Shown: positions 9,774 to 20,238 of the stretch, piece by piece
How positions within the stretch are numbered: position 1 is the stretch's first letter
How the letters are laid out: the number at the start of each line of letters is the position of its first letter
From: Lantana camara
Taxonomy: Eukaryota; Streptophyta; Magnoliopsida; Lamiales; Verbenaceae
Direction: 5' to 3'
NCBI GenBank assembly: GCA_037501455.1
Contig: CM074865.1
Location: 36,376,501 to 36,440,500, forward strand
DNA: 64,000 nt
The notes under the pieces: model-generated
The model's database searches: none
Seen by the model: only the letters and a program-made list of their open reading frames with translations
Told to the model about the DNA's origin: nothing
Position numbers and translations under genes: made by a program

Positions 9774-11200
9774 GTAAAAGCCATTTAGGTACTCTAAGTC
9801 CCATCTTCTCAAGATGACTTTGAGAGCCTATTGACTTTGGGCATTTCCAAAGTGGATCTGCTATATTCTCTGCTGATGTGACCCTCTTGTTTACACATCT
9901 CTTAGGAAACACCTTTTCCTTATAAAGTGATTCGTAATCACGTGTTCAGTCTCTTGGTGAGGTCTTGGTTCTCTTACTTGAGCAACCATCCTTTTTATCA
10001 TACAATATGATCAAGGAGTTGTTTCATGCTAGGAACTTCATCTAACCAGTTAGATGGAGTTTCTTACCCAAACACTTAACTTAGCGTTATATAATACGAC
10101 TAAGTTCTCAACTACGACAGTCGAGTTTTGCAATGTCCGTCCTTGGAACCCTTTCCAACACATTGCATTACCATTCTGGTAGGAGTTGTACCCTTTCAAT
10201 GATTTCATAATCATCTATGTTTGATGCAACAATTACATCAAAATATCCTTTCAACGATAAGATCTTTTGGGCTCTGTAAACTAATACATATCCTCATTTC
10301 TTCTCAAGTACTCTGAGGACATCCTTTACAGAGATCTAATGACCTTCTCTGAGGTCATATTAGATTCGGCCTACTACGCTTAGTGTTGCGCCATATCTAA
10401 TTTAGTACATAACTTTTCATACATTATGCACCCTTTCACTTAAAGGGATTTTGGACATTCTAACTTTCTTAAAGTTATCTTAGGACACATACTCTTCAAG
10501 AGAGATGTTCCATTGTCCATACTAAACTCCTTTTAGTACGGTGGTTATGTACTCATTTTTTGATAATCCTTTTATTCTCTTAGATCTATCTTCAATAGAT
10601 CTGAATGTCGAGAATGTAGGATAATCACTAAGATCTTTCATGTCAAATTGTTTCTTAAACAAGAATTGGTAACTTTCACGTTATCCTTGTCATTCCTAAT
10701 GAGAAGGATGTCGTTTTCTAAAGAACCAAAATTGACTTTTAGATCACTAACTTTCTTATGTACACTTTTGAGACTTATTCGACTTCCATCTGTGTCAAAC
10801 GATTTGACTATCCTATGAAATCGAATTGTCTAACTCCTAGAAGCCTTTATCAATCCACAGATTGACTTTAGGGATTTGCATACCTTATGTATACTCCCAT
10901 TGAATATGAGATTTATAGAAATACCTTATTTCAGTCTCTTTCAATCTCATATTGAACAAGATAGTTCTCATATTCATTTATCATATCTCATAGTCAGAAT
11001 ATGAGGATATGGTAAACACAACCCAAATGGACTTTTGCATTTCAACCGTCAAGAAGGTTGTAATGCTTTCCATTTACTCGAAGCTCTAGGAGCTTGATCC
11101 TATCAGGTGGATCAACCAAGGTCAAAACTCGGTTTAAGTATATGGAATCCATATTGGATTTCAAGGCTTGCTTACACTACTCAGATTCCAAATCTGACAG
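9774..11200 (-). pseudogene. Cop1 decayed copia reverse transcriptase-RNase H
   Basis: On the minus strand from about 11200 down to 9820, copia pol landmarks appear in mixed frames. They are a MDS.YLNRVLTLVDPP start of the RT region near 11180-11100, ILLIRND remnants of the catalytic segment near 10700, and an ENIADPL end of RNase H near 9870. Many stops, frameshifts and deletions separate them, so no protein can be made. Its decay contrasts with the near-identical LTRs, which means the dead interior was copied as such. Family level (copia RT/RH) is fairly sure; clade is not. Confidence 0.7.
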
Positions 11201-13200
11201 TGTCTTCTCTTCAAGTAATTCCTTGGCTATCTAGGAACGCGTTCTAAACGCATCTTAAGAGAAGGGTTTCACACGTGTACATACTCTAAAATTTGGCTAA
11301 GTTTTATCAGATGGGCTCGTTTCTTCTATATGTGGCATGGATATTTTTCCTCAAATTTCTTTGAGGTCTGCTTGCTTGCCTTTCTTCTTCTATAGGAACA
11401 ATTCCTTAAGAAAGGTACATTCCTTTGGGACAAACAACCTTTGTGCAAGGGAATCGCAAAACTGATATCCAATATCATTGTATAAACTTGAACTCATTTC
11501 AAGCTTATCTCCCACTATCCTCTTCAAGTAAGAGGATTCCATTGAATTCTTGGATAAGAATAATTAGGGAATTTAGTATGCCACTTTGCATAGTGCAACT
11601 GAAGGACTGATTTTGGAAGGTACTAAATTCAAAATCTCTAACTGCATATTCTAGGAGTTTATTCCTAGAATGATTATAAGTCAGTAAAGCTTGCTATGGA
11701 ATGGACCATATCCTATAAGGTTTCATTCCCTCATTCGGAAACACTAATGTGTTCTCGAATTAGTTTACTGAGAGATAATCCTATTATTTCTAAGATGACT
11801 AAGGAATTAGTTGATAAGATATTGGCTATCTCGATCATATCGATTTGCCTATAACTTATGACTACTTCGGTTCCTAACCTCCTTTTGAAATTCTAAGAAT
11901 TTCATATAAGTTTCGAATTTGTACTTCAACAAGTACATTCATTCATAATGATTAACCTGACGATTGTATCTAGTGCTTACATTAAGCATCTTACACTCAT
12001 CAGTATGGATTGAAATCCAGTATAATTTTGGAACGTTCCACGTTTCTTATAAACAGGATTCAGGAACGCTTCCCTCAAGACAGGATTCACAGGAAGTCAA
12101 CTCTATAGGTTCATTTTCATAGAATGATCCTAAGGTGTCTGACTTGCTAATCCTTTTATATCTCAACGTTTCAAATTAATTCGAAGCTTTGTCATCTTAC
12201 TTACTTTTGTTATCTCGTTGTATGTTCAGAACATTAGTGCTCTGAGTCTTTGCACAATGGATTATGCAGAATTGACTCAAGACTAGTGAATTCTATTCCT
12301 AGTAGAATTACTAAACGAGGTAACATTTCAGAGTACTCATACTCTTTGCAGTTCCCTTTCAAAGTCCTTATTTGCTACCATAGAAGCAAACGTCCAATTT
12401 GATCTCTAGTGTCTTTTGGGCGTACCCCTTACATGCCCCTCCATTGGGCTCTTAAGGGTTTCTTCTTCTTTAGGCCTTCAAGCCTTTTTAACTCAGTGAG
12501 TTTAGAAGAATAATTAACCATCACAACCTTTCGTTCCTTCTTAAGGATGCTTTCAACCATTATCAACTAAATGATTAACTATGCTACATTAGCATCATTC
12601 TAGTTGAGCATAAAGGGTTTGAATGATGGTGGAAGCAATGTAAGCAATCAGTGCATAGAGAACTCTTTTCTCGGTTGATGATCGAGACCATAAGATCTTC
12701 AAATAAGATCTTTAGACCTTGTTCGTGTGCACTTGTTTCCTCATTTGGAATATTGAATAATTCCATAGTGTTATACCTTGTAACATTTTCATGAGGTGGT
12801 TCAATTGCTCTTAAGTGGTTGGAAAAATCCATTCACCTTAGATTGCTTCTCTTTGGCCCGGGTCAAATTTTCATAATTGAAAACTTCGCCTTTTAGAGAA
12901 CGCCTTTCTCTATTCGGAATCTAAAACGAATTTTAGGGTCCGAAGCCAATTAGAGTTGGTTAGGACTAAGTCAACTTATTTGACTTAAGGATGGATACGA
13001 ATGGGTTTGCATTTCATATTGTAGAGAATCACAGAACTACAACCTAAATGCTAAGCAGAGAACTAGGTGAGCATGCTGAATAATAACGATATACATAAGA
13101 TAAGGTCTTTAATCTAATGTAGCTCCCACTGTTTTTCAAAGATCTATAATTCCCAAAGATCTAAGAGGAACGCGTTTCCCAATGGGTACTAAGATCCTAG
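11201..13200 (-). other. Cop1 interior without recognisable coding domains
   Basis: Gag and integrase would be expected here, but I recognise neither. One open stretch of 82 codons at 12584-12832 (minus) starts MDFSNHLRAIEPP. It may be a gag remnant but has no zinc knuckle. The rest is AT-rich and full of stops in all frames. Confidence 0.45.
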
Positions 13201-13214
13201 GCATTTTACCTCGA

Positions 13215-13540
13215 ACCCACGACTCGCGGACATTCTAAGTAAGAACCCTAGGTAGGTACAACCTACCAATTCTAACACCTTTAGAACTCTTAGTAATTAT
13301 TTTTGCATCACCTATCTTTCAATATGGACCCACGACTCGTGCGACATCCATATTTACTTAGGCGTTAAGCTTGACCCATCAATCATAAGATCATGATCAA
13401 AACTTAGTTCGAACGACCCACGACTCGCGGACATCGCCCTTGCTAAAATCGACCATGAAATATTGATCATTTAAAAAAAGGATCAATTAGGTAACTAAGA
13501 ACTAATAAGCTCCACTAGCTATCCCACGACTCGCGGACAA
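13215..13540 (-). repeat. Four spaced copies of an 18-bp motif in the Cop1 leader
   Basis: CCCACGACTCGCGGACA occurs at about 13216-13232, 13417-13433 and 13523-13539, with a variant ACCCACGACTCGTGCGACAT at 13328-13347. Spacing is roughly 90-115 bp. The sequences between the copies differ, so this is not a simple tandem array. It lies in the long leader between primer-binding site and pol. Confidence 0.8.
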
Positions 13541-14649
13541 TAACTAGCTTCACTTACTAAACTTAAAACCTATTGATGGAATGCTAGGAATTTAATCCAA
13601 AATTTGCATCTCGAATTAAATACCTATTTATTCGAAATTAGCTTAATATTCAATGGGAATTTTCGAATTAACCGGAGAGTTGTCCGGTTCGACCTCACCA
13701 ACATATATGTTATCCAATTTTATTAGTCTTGATTAATGCAAGTACACTTAAATGCATTTCAAACAAGCACATAAACAGATAACATGTCCTAGCATGATAC
13801 TAACATGTAATGATCATGGGTTCTACCTATCTTATGCGTGATATGTGGGAGCCACTCCACAATCACAAGTTCTAACATACATGCCACATAAACAGTTTAA
13901 ATCACATAAGGGAAAGCGGTAACAAAATACGAGCCCTATCTCTATTACATTTATCAATTGAGATTCCCCTCCCTAACATTTTGAGGGGTCTTCACTTATG
14001 GCCTCCTTATTACTTGAATGTGGTCCATCTTACTCCATGGGTGCATTGTCTCCAAAATGAAAATAAAACCTCACCACCTATCTCTACTCTCAAATTACAA
14101 TAAAAAGAAAAAGACATAAAGTAATAAGACTCAATCTTCATATTGGCCTTAGACAATTACACGGGGCATACCCCGGCCTCAAAAACAGTAATATGGAAAG
14201 CCACATAATAAATCACATAACAGTACGCACATAAGTGAGGCTCCAACCTCAATTGAAAAACGCAACTATAGGGCTCCAACCCCAATTTAAACCATCCATG
14301 TGCATAAATTAAAACCATACATAGATCTAAACCCATGATCACCTAACATGCTTTTGCGAGAATTTAAATTTAGCCAATAAATTAAAATTCTCGTTTCAAG
14401 TCCAAATGACTTAAAACACGACTTGATGCGAGTCTTATTTATAAAAGTTTTCAATAAATCCCAAATTACCAAAACAAATAAAATTCCAATTAATTTCTGA
14501 AAATTAATAATTTTACCAAAGATTGTATTTTCCCAAAATATAAACCGTTTCAATTTCTCAAAAATCCCAATTTTAAGTTTTATTCAAAAATTAAAAATAA
14601 ATATTCAAAAATAAAATTTTTAAAATTAAAATAAAAATTGGGATTGGAT

Positions 14650-15070
14650 TGCACGAAACACGAAAAAGCGGGATCACGAAAACGGGGCCCGTACGCGAAA
14701 AAGGGTCACGCCAGTTGCAAGCGCGCGGGCGCGCGGGCGATAGGCGCGTACAGCGCGCGGCCAAGGCCGCGCTAGTGCGCGCACTGCGCGCGCATGCTTG
14801 CCCGCCTGCTGGGCGTGTCCCTTCCGGGCGTGTGCGGGTGGGCTGGGCGACTGATCCCGCACGCCTTGCGGGATCGTTCCCCAGCCTGGGCGGGACGGCG
14901 TCGGCAGTCCTGGGCGGGGCGCCTAGGCGCGCCCGGAAGGCTCCCGCACAGGCGTGCGGGAGGTGCTGGGCGGATGCCCTGCGCACGCCTAGGACAGGCG
15001 GGCGGTGGCGCGCGAAGCCCGCTCGCGCGACGGCTTCGCGCGCGGGGTTTCGCGTGTTCGTCGTGATCCG
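14650..15070 (-). other. GC-rich structured island in the Cop1 leader
   Basis: An abrupt GC-rich block sits within AT-rich surroundings, 270-690 nt downstream of the primer-binding site in transcript orientation. It is rich in perfect inverted repeats: GCGCGGCC-AA-GGCCGCGC (14755-14772), GATCCCGCA-CGCCT-TGCGGGATC (14853-14875), and GCGCGCGAAGCC with GGCTTCGCGCGC (15008-15019 and 15032-15043). Open frames across it on both strands are arginine- and alanine-rich by-products of composition. A structured RNA leader is the likelier reading. Confidence 0.75.
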
Positions 15071-15320
15071 GTTTTCGTTTCGTGTTTTCGTTCAAAAGCA
15101 AAACCAATCCAAGAAATCCAATAACAGTTTATACAGTTTCAAATCTAAAATAGTTTTCAAAATTAAATTTTGCAAAAACCAATTTTCAGAAACTTTCAGG
15201 AAAAAATACAGTTTCGTAATTCAGGCTTTCTAAAACAATTACAAATACTCAATCGCATCAAGCCTAAGAATTTCTACCAAATTCAGAATAATTGAGACGA
15301 ATCAGAAACACGATTAACGA

Positions 15321-15336
15321 GGTGGCTCTGATACCA
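15321..15336 (-). other. Cop1 primer-binding site
   Basis: On the minus strand TGGTATCAGAGCCACC lies two bases inside the 5' LTR boundary at 15339. It is complementary to the 3' end of plant initiator tRNA-Met, the usual primer for plant LTR elements. Confidence 0.9.
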
Positions 15337-15338
15337 CT

Positions 15339-17276
15339 TGTTGGAAAACACGAATCAGAAAGCAGCGGAATTTAAAAAAATTTTCCCAACAAAAGGATCT
15401 TGAACTCGCAATCATGTATCCAAATTCGTAAGGATAGAAAACTTACTTTTCTTTTATTCTTTCTTGAAGCGTTTCAAGCCACCCAAGAACGCTCTTCTCG
15501 CGGCTTGATCCCCTCTCCTTGGTAAAGCTCGAATCTTCAAACTTCTAACTTGAAGTCTCTAGAGAAAGTCCACCAACTTGATCACAATCTAACCAGTAAG
15601 GATGCTAGTTCTCTAGTTAGTGTTTAGGCTTAACCTAGGGTTTAATTTAATCTTGGAGAAAGGAAGGTGTTCAACACATGAACCAAGAATTGTCAATTAG
15701 CTCTAAAGGGGAGCATGAGCTCCCCTATATATAGGAAAGGGGAGGGGCGGCCGAACCTAGTCCTAATGGACAAAGGATTTGGTCCCTCTCTCTCCTATTA
15801 CTTGATCATCAAGTATTTTCCAACTTTGACTTTGAATTCTAATTCTAGTCAACTTTTAAGAGAGCTAAAAATATCCAAACTATTTTTGGATAATTTTATA
15901 CTTTATTTATTATAAAATAAATAACTTATTTTTATCTAATTAATTAATTCGTAATTAATTAACTAGATTATTTTCTCCAAAATTAGACTTTCTTTTTAAT
16001 TCAAAATTAAACCAAAGTCTATTAAATAATTAACTAATTAATTATTTAATATATATATAATATATATATATACACACGTGTGTGACACGTGTCACAGTGA
16101 CACGTGTCACTCACGTGAGCCACACGTGTGGAACCCTCTTGGCCCGATTAACTCGTTTAATCATTTTCAAGCCTCAACTCATGTAACCAAGTTGTTGTGT
16201 GTGACCCTCTAGGTTCTCAATTCAATTAGCAGTGACCCTAATTAATTAATTCACTAATTAATTAATCAGTCCACAGATTAAACGACCATAGTCTAGCAAC
16301 AGGTGTTTAACCCCTAGCTGAATTGGAATGTTCGGATTCGACAGAACCTTTAAGTCATTGATTCATGTGAGATACAATCCTCCTACTTACTATCTCTCAA
16401 CCATGATCTAGGGTAAGGGAATAATTAGAACCCTAATAATCTGGTCTTAAAGCTAAGTGCATTTCATATCCATTTGATCTCAATCCAAGAAACCCTTTTC
16501 TTGATGTCTTGATCTACTGCCTTGGCCAAGGACTCCATATGGCATATGAATGACTTACACAATAAGAGATCACCTTGCATATGCAAGTGTAGGTCCTTTC
16601 TTGATTCTCATTCACTTTCATGAATCACTTGTGTAGCCCCAGCATAAGCCTTGAATCAGTTGTCTAAGGCGACACCCTTTAAAGCTTATACCAAAGACTA
16701 CAGAGTTAACTCATAAAGTAACATGGAACCTCAAGTCTAAGGATCAATTAATCACATCAATGACTCGTGAGATATTTCCTAATCTGGAAGTTTCCATTTC
16801 CTGAAATAGAAACTTCCTTTCCCATTTAGGAATGTTCTCACACGGGGCACCTCAGTGAACTTACTTATTAAAGTAAGCACCCTCATGTATCACGCACGTA
16901 TCAACTATACACTTTGCACCTCCATGAAACAAGGTGGTCCTTCTTAAGGGCGTGATCCCACAAGCAAGCCTTAGAGGAGTCAGGTTGACACTCCCACTGT
17001 CTGTAGGACTCATCGGCTTGGAGTATTTTACTAATCATGACTTATGTGATATAGGGCTCGTTTCATGAACCATTTCACCTAAATGGTAGAGTCCTAAAGT
17101 CATCAGGATTAGGGGAGTTCTCATACATGCACAGCTAAAGTAAACGCATACCAAACAAGAGCATATAAAGAAGTGTTGCCTCAATTCGTTATTTTATTCA
17201 AAGATTGTCTGTGATTACAATAAGGAAAAGCACAAAGCGGATATACAATCGGCTTTCTAGGGCACTATTCCTAACA
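15339..17276 (-). repeat. Cop1 5' LTR (right copy)
   Basis: In element orientation this is the promoter LTR. The TATA-like CTATATATAG is at 15725-15734 and the G-box array at 16072-16131, identical to the other LTR. It differs from the left LTR by a G/A change near 15413 and a missing T near 16013. Confidence 0.92.
16072..16131 (-). promoter_or_regulatory. Cop1 G-box palindrome array, right LTR
   Basis: Same five CACGTG palindromes as at 8554-8613. This copy lies in the 5' LTR, about 340 bp upstream of the TATA-like box, so it is the one able to drive the element's transcription. Confidence 0.8.
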
Positions 17277-17281
17277 CTTTG

Positions 17282-17539
17282 TTACTTGTTTACACTAGTT
17301 ATATTATCCCTTGACACTCTATCGAAATATCTCTTTCAATACTCAATTCCTGTACAGTCCTTGTACTTGGTTACTAGCCTCTTATGTCTCCTGATTTATA
17401 TTTTGAAAGTTTTAAATTTCTCATATTTCCGCTGCAATGTTCCCTTCTAGTACTCTGATCTTGTAATGTTTTGTCCATTCGCCGGTGTCCACTTGAGAGG
17501 TACGACGGTGCGGGGTTGTGGCCCCTTCGGGGTGCTACA
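17282..17539 (+). repeat. Gyp4 5' LTR, part 2
   Basis: The Gyp4 LTR resumes after the CTTTG duplication and aligns with 35604-35887. It ends GGGGTGCTACA. The primer-binding site TGGTATCAGAGCC follows at 17547. Confidence 0.9.
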
Positions 17540-19501
17540 GCTAAGGTGGTATCAGAGCCCCAGGTTGCAGAAATCTAGGGATCTTAGAGTTTCACAAGTA
17601 TTCTCGTGTCTTTAGTGCTTAAATTGTGATTGATCACTGTTTGGGGCGGCCGACCAACATGTGATTTGTTACAATTGTAGTACTAAAACCCTTTTTCAGC
17701 CGAGTCATCCGTCTAGTTTTATCAACATCAAAACTCTTGAGTTCTATTGAGTCTTTCAGTACTTTTGGAAACCCATTCACTTGTTAGAGGTTACGATTTT
17801 CAGATTTTTACTTCGTTCATCGTCTTACTTGCATCTCCAACTTGTGGAAATTTCCTATTTACACTTCCAGCCCGATCGTGCTTCAAGTCCTAGAGTCACT
17901 TCAAGATATACAATGTGTTTTATGTGCTAATTGGATACTGATTACTTGAATACTGAACTTTGATGACTTGTTGTTCCCTGTGTTGACAAGTACTAGCTAA
18001 TTGATAATTGATGATTCCTGATGTATAATTGTTACTTGAATATCGCTGATTGAATAATGGATGCTGATTGGCTTTGGTTCTCCACTTTGATATGTACTTG
18101 ATATTTGTTAATAAGTGCTCTGTGACATGCATACGTGTTTCATGAATATTGCCTCTGTGACATGTTGTGAACCATTCTTGACCCACATGCATTATATTTT
18201 AATTGTTGTTCCTGACTTCCAAAAGTACCTGCTTTGGAACGAAGTGGGAACTCGGATTTCGTTGATATGACCAGAAGTACGGTACATGCTCTTAACACGC
18301 CAGTTAAGGTTCGATAACCCTGGCGCCATGCATTCATTACATCAAAGTTATATGTGTGCGTACTTGTTCCTATTAAGTACTTGGTCATGCAAACATCACA
18401 TTAAATCTCTTTTGAGATTTGCTTTGTTGCATCATTGGTATATAAACGCATAACTTTATCGGATGTTAATCACTACTATTTGTCGAATTCTGTTATGCTA
18501 CTGGAATGAGATATGGGATCGTCCAAGGAAAGGACAAGGGTTGGGAAGTAGAAGAAATGAAGTATGTGTTATGGGAAGTTAAATAGTAATCTTTGTGGGA
18601 CGACGTAGCTTGTTCTTTGAATAAGCAATAAAGGTCAACTCTTGTAAGAGAAATGGACGTGGTATACGAGTTCTTAAAGGAGTCCTTGGACACCAAAACT
18701 TATTACCTCCAGAGCATAAGTGTGTTAGGACTATATCCGCCATGAGGAAAGTAAGACCATTTTTGAGGAAAACCATAATGAACAACTCCGACCGAGTACG
18801 AGAGGATGGAAGAAGTAACCTATTAAAGTTATAAAATTGAGGTGTAACTACCATAGCGTGTTGTAGGAAACGCTCGCGTTATGTGAAACATCCAGTTGGT
18901 ATAATGATATGAAGAGAACTGAATTCCCTGATAGTAAGGAAAATGTGATATCCCCTACCGCTAATCGATAAGTTATTTGGAAAACTATGAAGTTCCCAAT
19001 TATGGTTCAAGTTAGATTTGAATAAGGGCAGCGTGTCCCCAATTGAAGGACAAAGAAGGATGATCCAGGACCGTTTTCCATACAGAATTAAGGGCACTCC
19101 AATTGCACAAATATATCGAGGAATTGACTATTATACCTACAATAATTGAGAATGTGTTGGATTTCCAAATGATATCTTTACAAGTTATCCTGAGCTCCAT
19201 TGGCAACATCCTGATGTACTTAATGGCTAAAGATGCATGATTCATATGGCAACTAGTATTGGGCACTTCACTGGAGCACAAGTCAACTACTAAGTTCGAT
19301 GAATACAATTTTAGGTAGAAAAGAGAAACACTCTTTGATCATATCACCTCTGGCTCAGGAAGTTGCAGATAAACCTTCAAGGATAGAAACATTGATGGAT
19401 TTGATATTATCACGGAATACATCTAAAGTAAAGGCTTCTTGCCAGATGGAATATTATAAAGGGTCTCCAAAGAAATTAAGTAAAGTTCAGTTTATGAACC
19501 C
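17540..19501 (+). pseudogene. Gyp4 interior, left part: leader and unrecognisable gag region
   Basis: It starts with primer-binding site TGGTATCAGAGCC at 17547-17559. The remainder shows only short open stretches with stops in every frame. No zinc knuckle, protease or reverse transcriptase motif can be recognised. Its place between the PBS and the pol relic right of Gyp5 makes it the former leader-gag-protease region, heavily decayed. A segment at 19257-19350 resembles 30740-30830 on the other side of Gyp5, which hints at a small internal duplication. Confidence 0.55.
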
Positions 19502-20238
19502 ATAACTGTGACACCCCGACTTTCAGACTATACAGGTATGACGTATGTGCATAATTTATTTTATTTAAATTCTTATTCTTTATTCTTTTAATTCTTATTT
19601 CAAATATTTCTTAAGGATTTGAATGAATTTTATATGATTATGAATGCTATATGTTAAGATTTGATTCGTTGATGCTTGAATTGAATCCGGAATTTTCTGT
19701 TATTTTAGTATGATAGAGACTTACGTGTTATGAACTTGGATATATGCTCGTTACATGTTTTCGAATCTAATTGTTGAGCTTTTGAATTAATTGTTACGTT
19801 CGGAACCTAAAGGAGGTTAAAACGCTTTTAGCGCACCTTGGGTTCCAATATGTGTAATTTGAGCTCGGGAATTCGGATTCGAATTCCGTCACCACCGTGG
19901 AACTCGTTTCGACGATTCGGGTTCGATGGACTAAGCCTTATAACCTTTTAAGCTCATTTGGTAATCCGAAATCCGACCGGAAACTTACCTCGCTCTTATA
20001 TGACTACCTTTCACTTAATTGCACCTTAGTCCCTCAATTCTTGACATATTACCCTCAAGGTTGGCCCCACTTTACACTAAAACTCAGCATATTCATCACT
20101 CCCTCTCTCAATGTCGGTATACACAAGGAAAAAGAGGAAAAGTGCAAAAACTTTGGAGTTCAAGCTCAAAACCCGTCACTATTTACCCTTGGGAGAGATT
20201 GAGCTCTAATCTCCATTTTCTTCCAACATCTTTAAGGG

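Larger units (their letters stand above)
7820..17276 (-). mobile_element. Cop1: minus-strand Ty1/copia element, non-autonomous
   Basis: LTRs of 1,939 bp (7820-9758) and 1,938 bp (15339-17276) begin TGTTGG and end CCTAACA. They are flanked by a perfect CTTTG duplication (7815-7819 and 17277-17281). The uninterrupted target is seen in the Gyp4 3' LTR near 35594-35605. Minus orientation follows from the primer-binding site beside the right LTR (15321-15336) and the purine tract beside the left LTR. Comparing the LTRs by eye I saw one substitution (7894/15413 area) and one 1-bp indel (about 8496), so the insertion is very recent. The 5.6-kb interior has no usable reading frame: a long leader, then decayed pol. 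It was probably mobilised by proteins of a related element. Confidence 0.93.

Noticed and set aside
12584..12832. 82-codon minus-strand frame in Cop1 as a gag gene
   Set aside because: Too short and without zinc knuckle. Mentioned only as a possible remnant.
14649..15233. A 194-codon open frame and overlapping frames on both strands in the GC-rich island
   Set aside because: Composition alone opens all frames there. Products are Arg/Ala/Gly/Pro-rich without domains, and the block lies in the Cop1 leader with strong inverted repeats.
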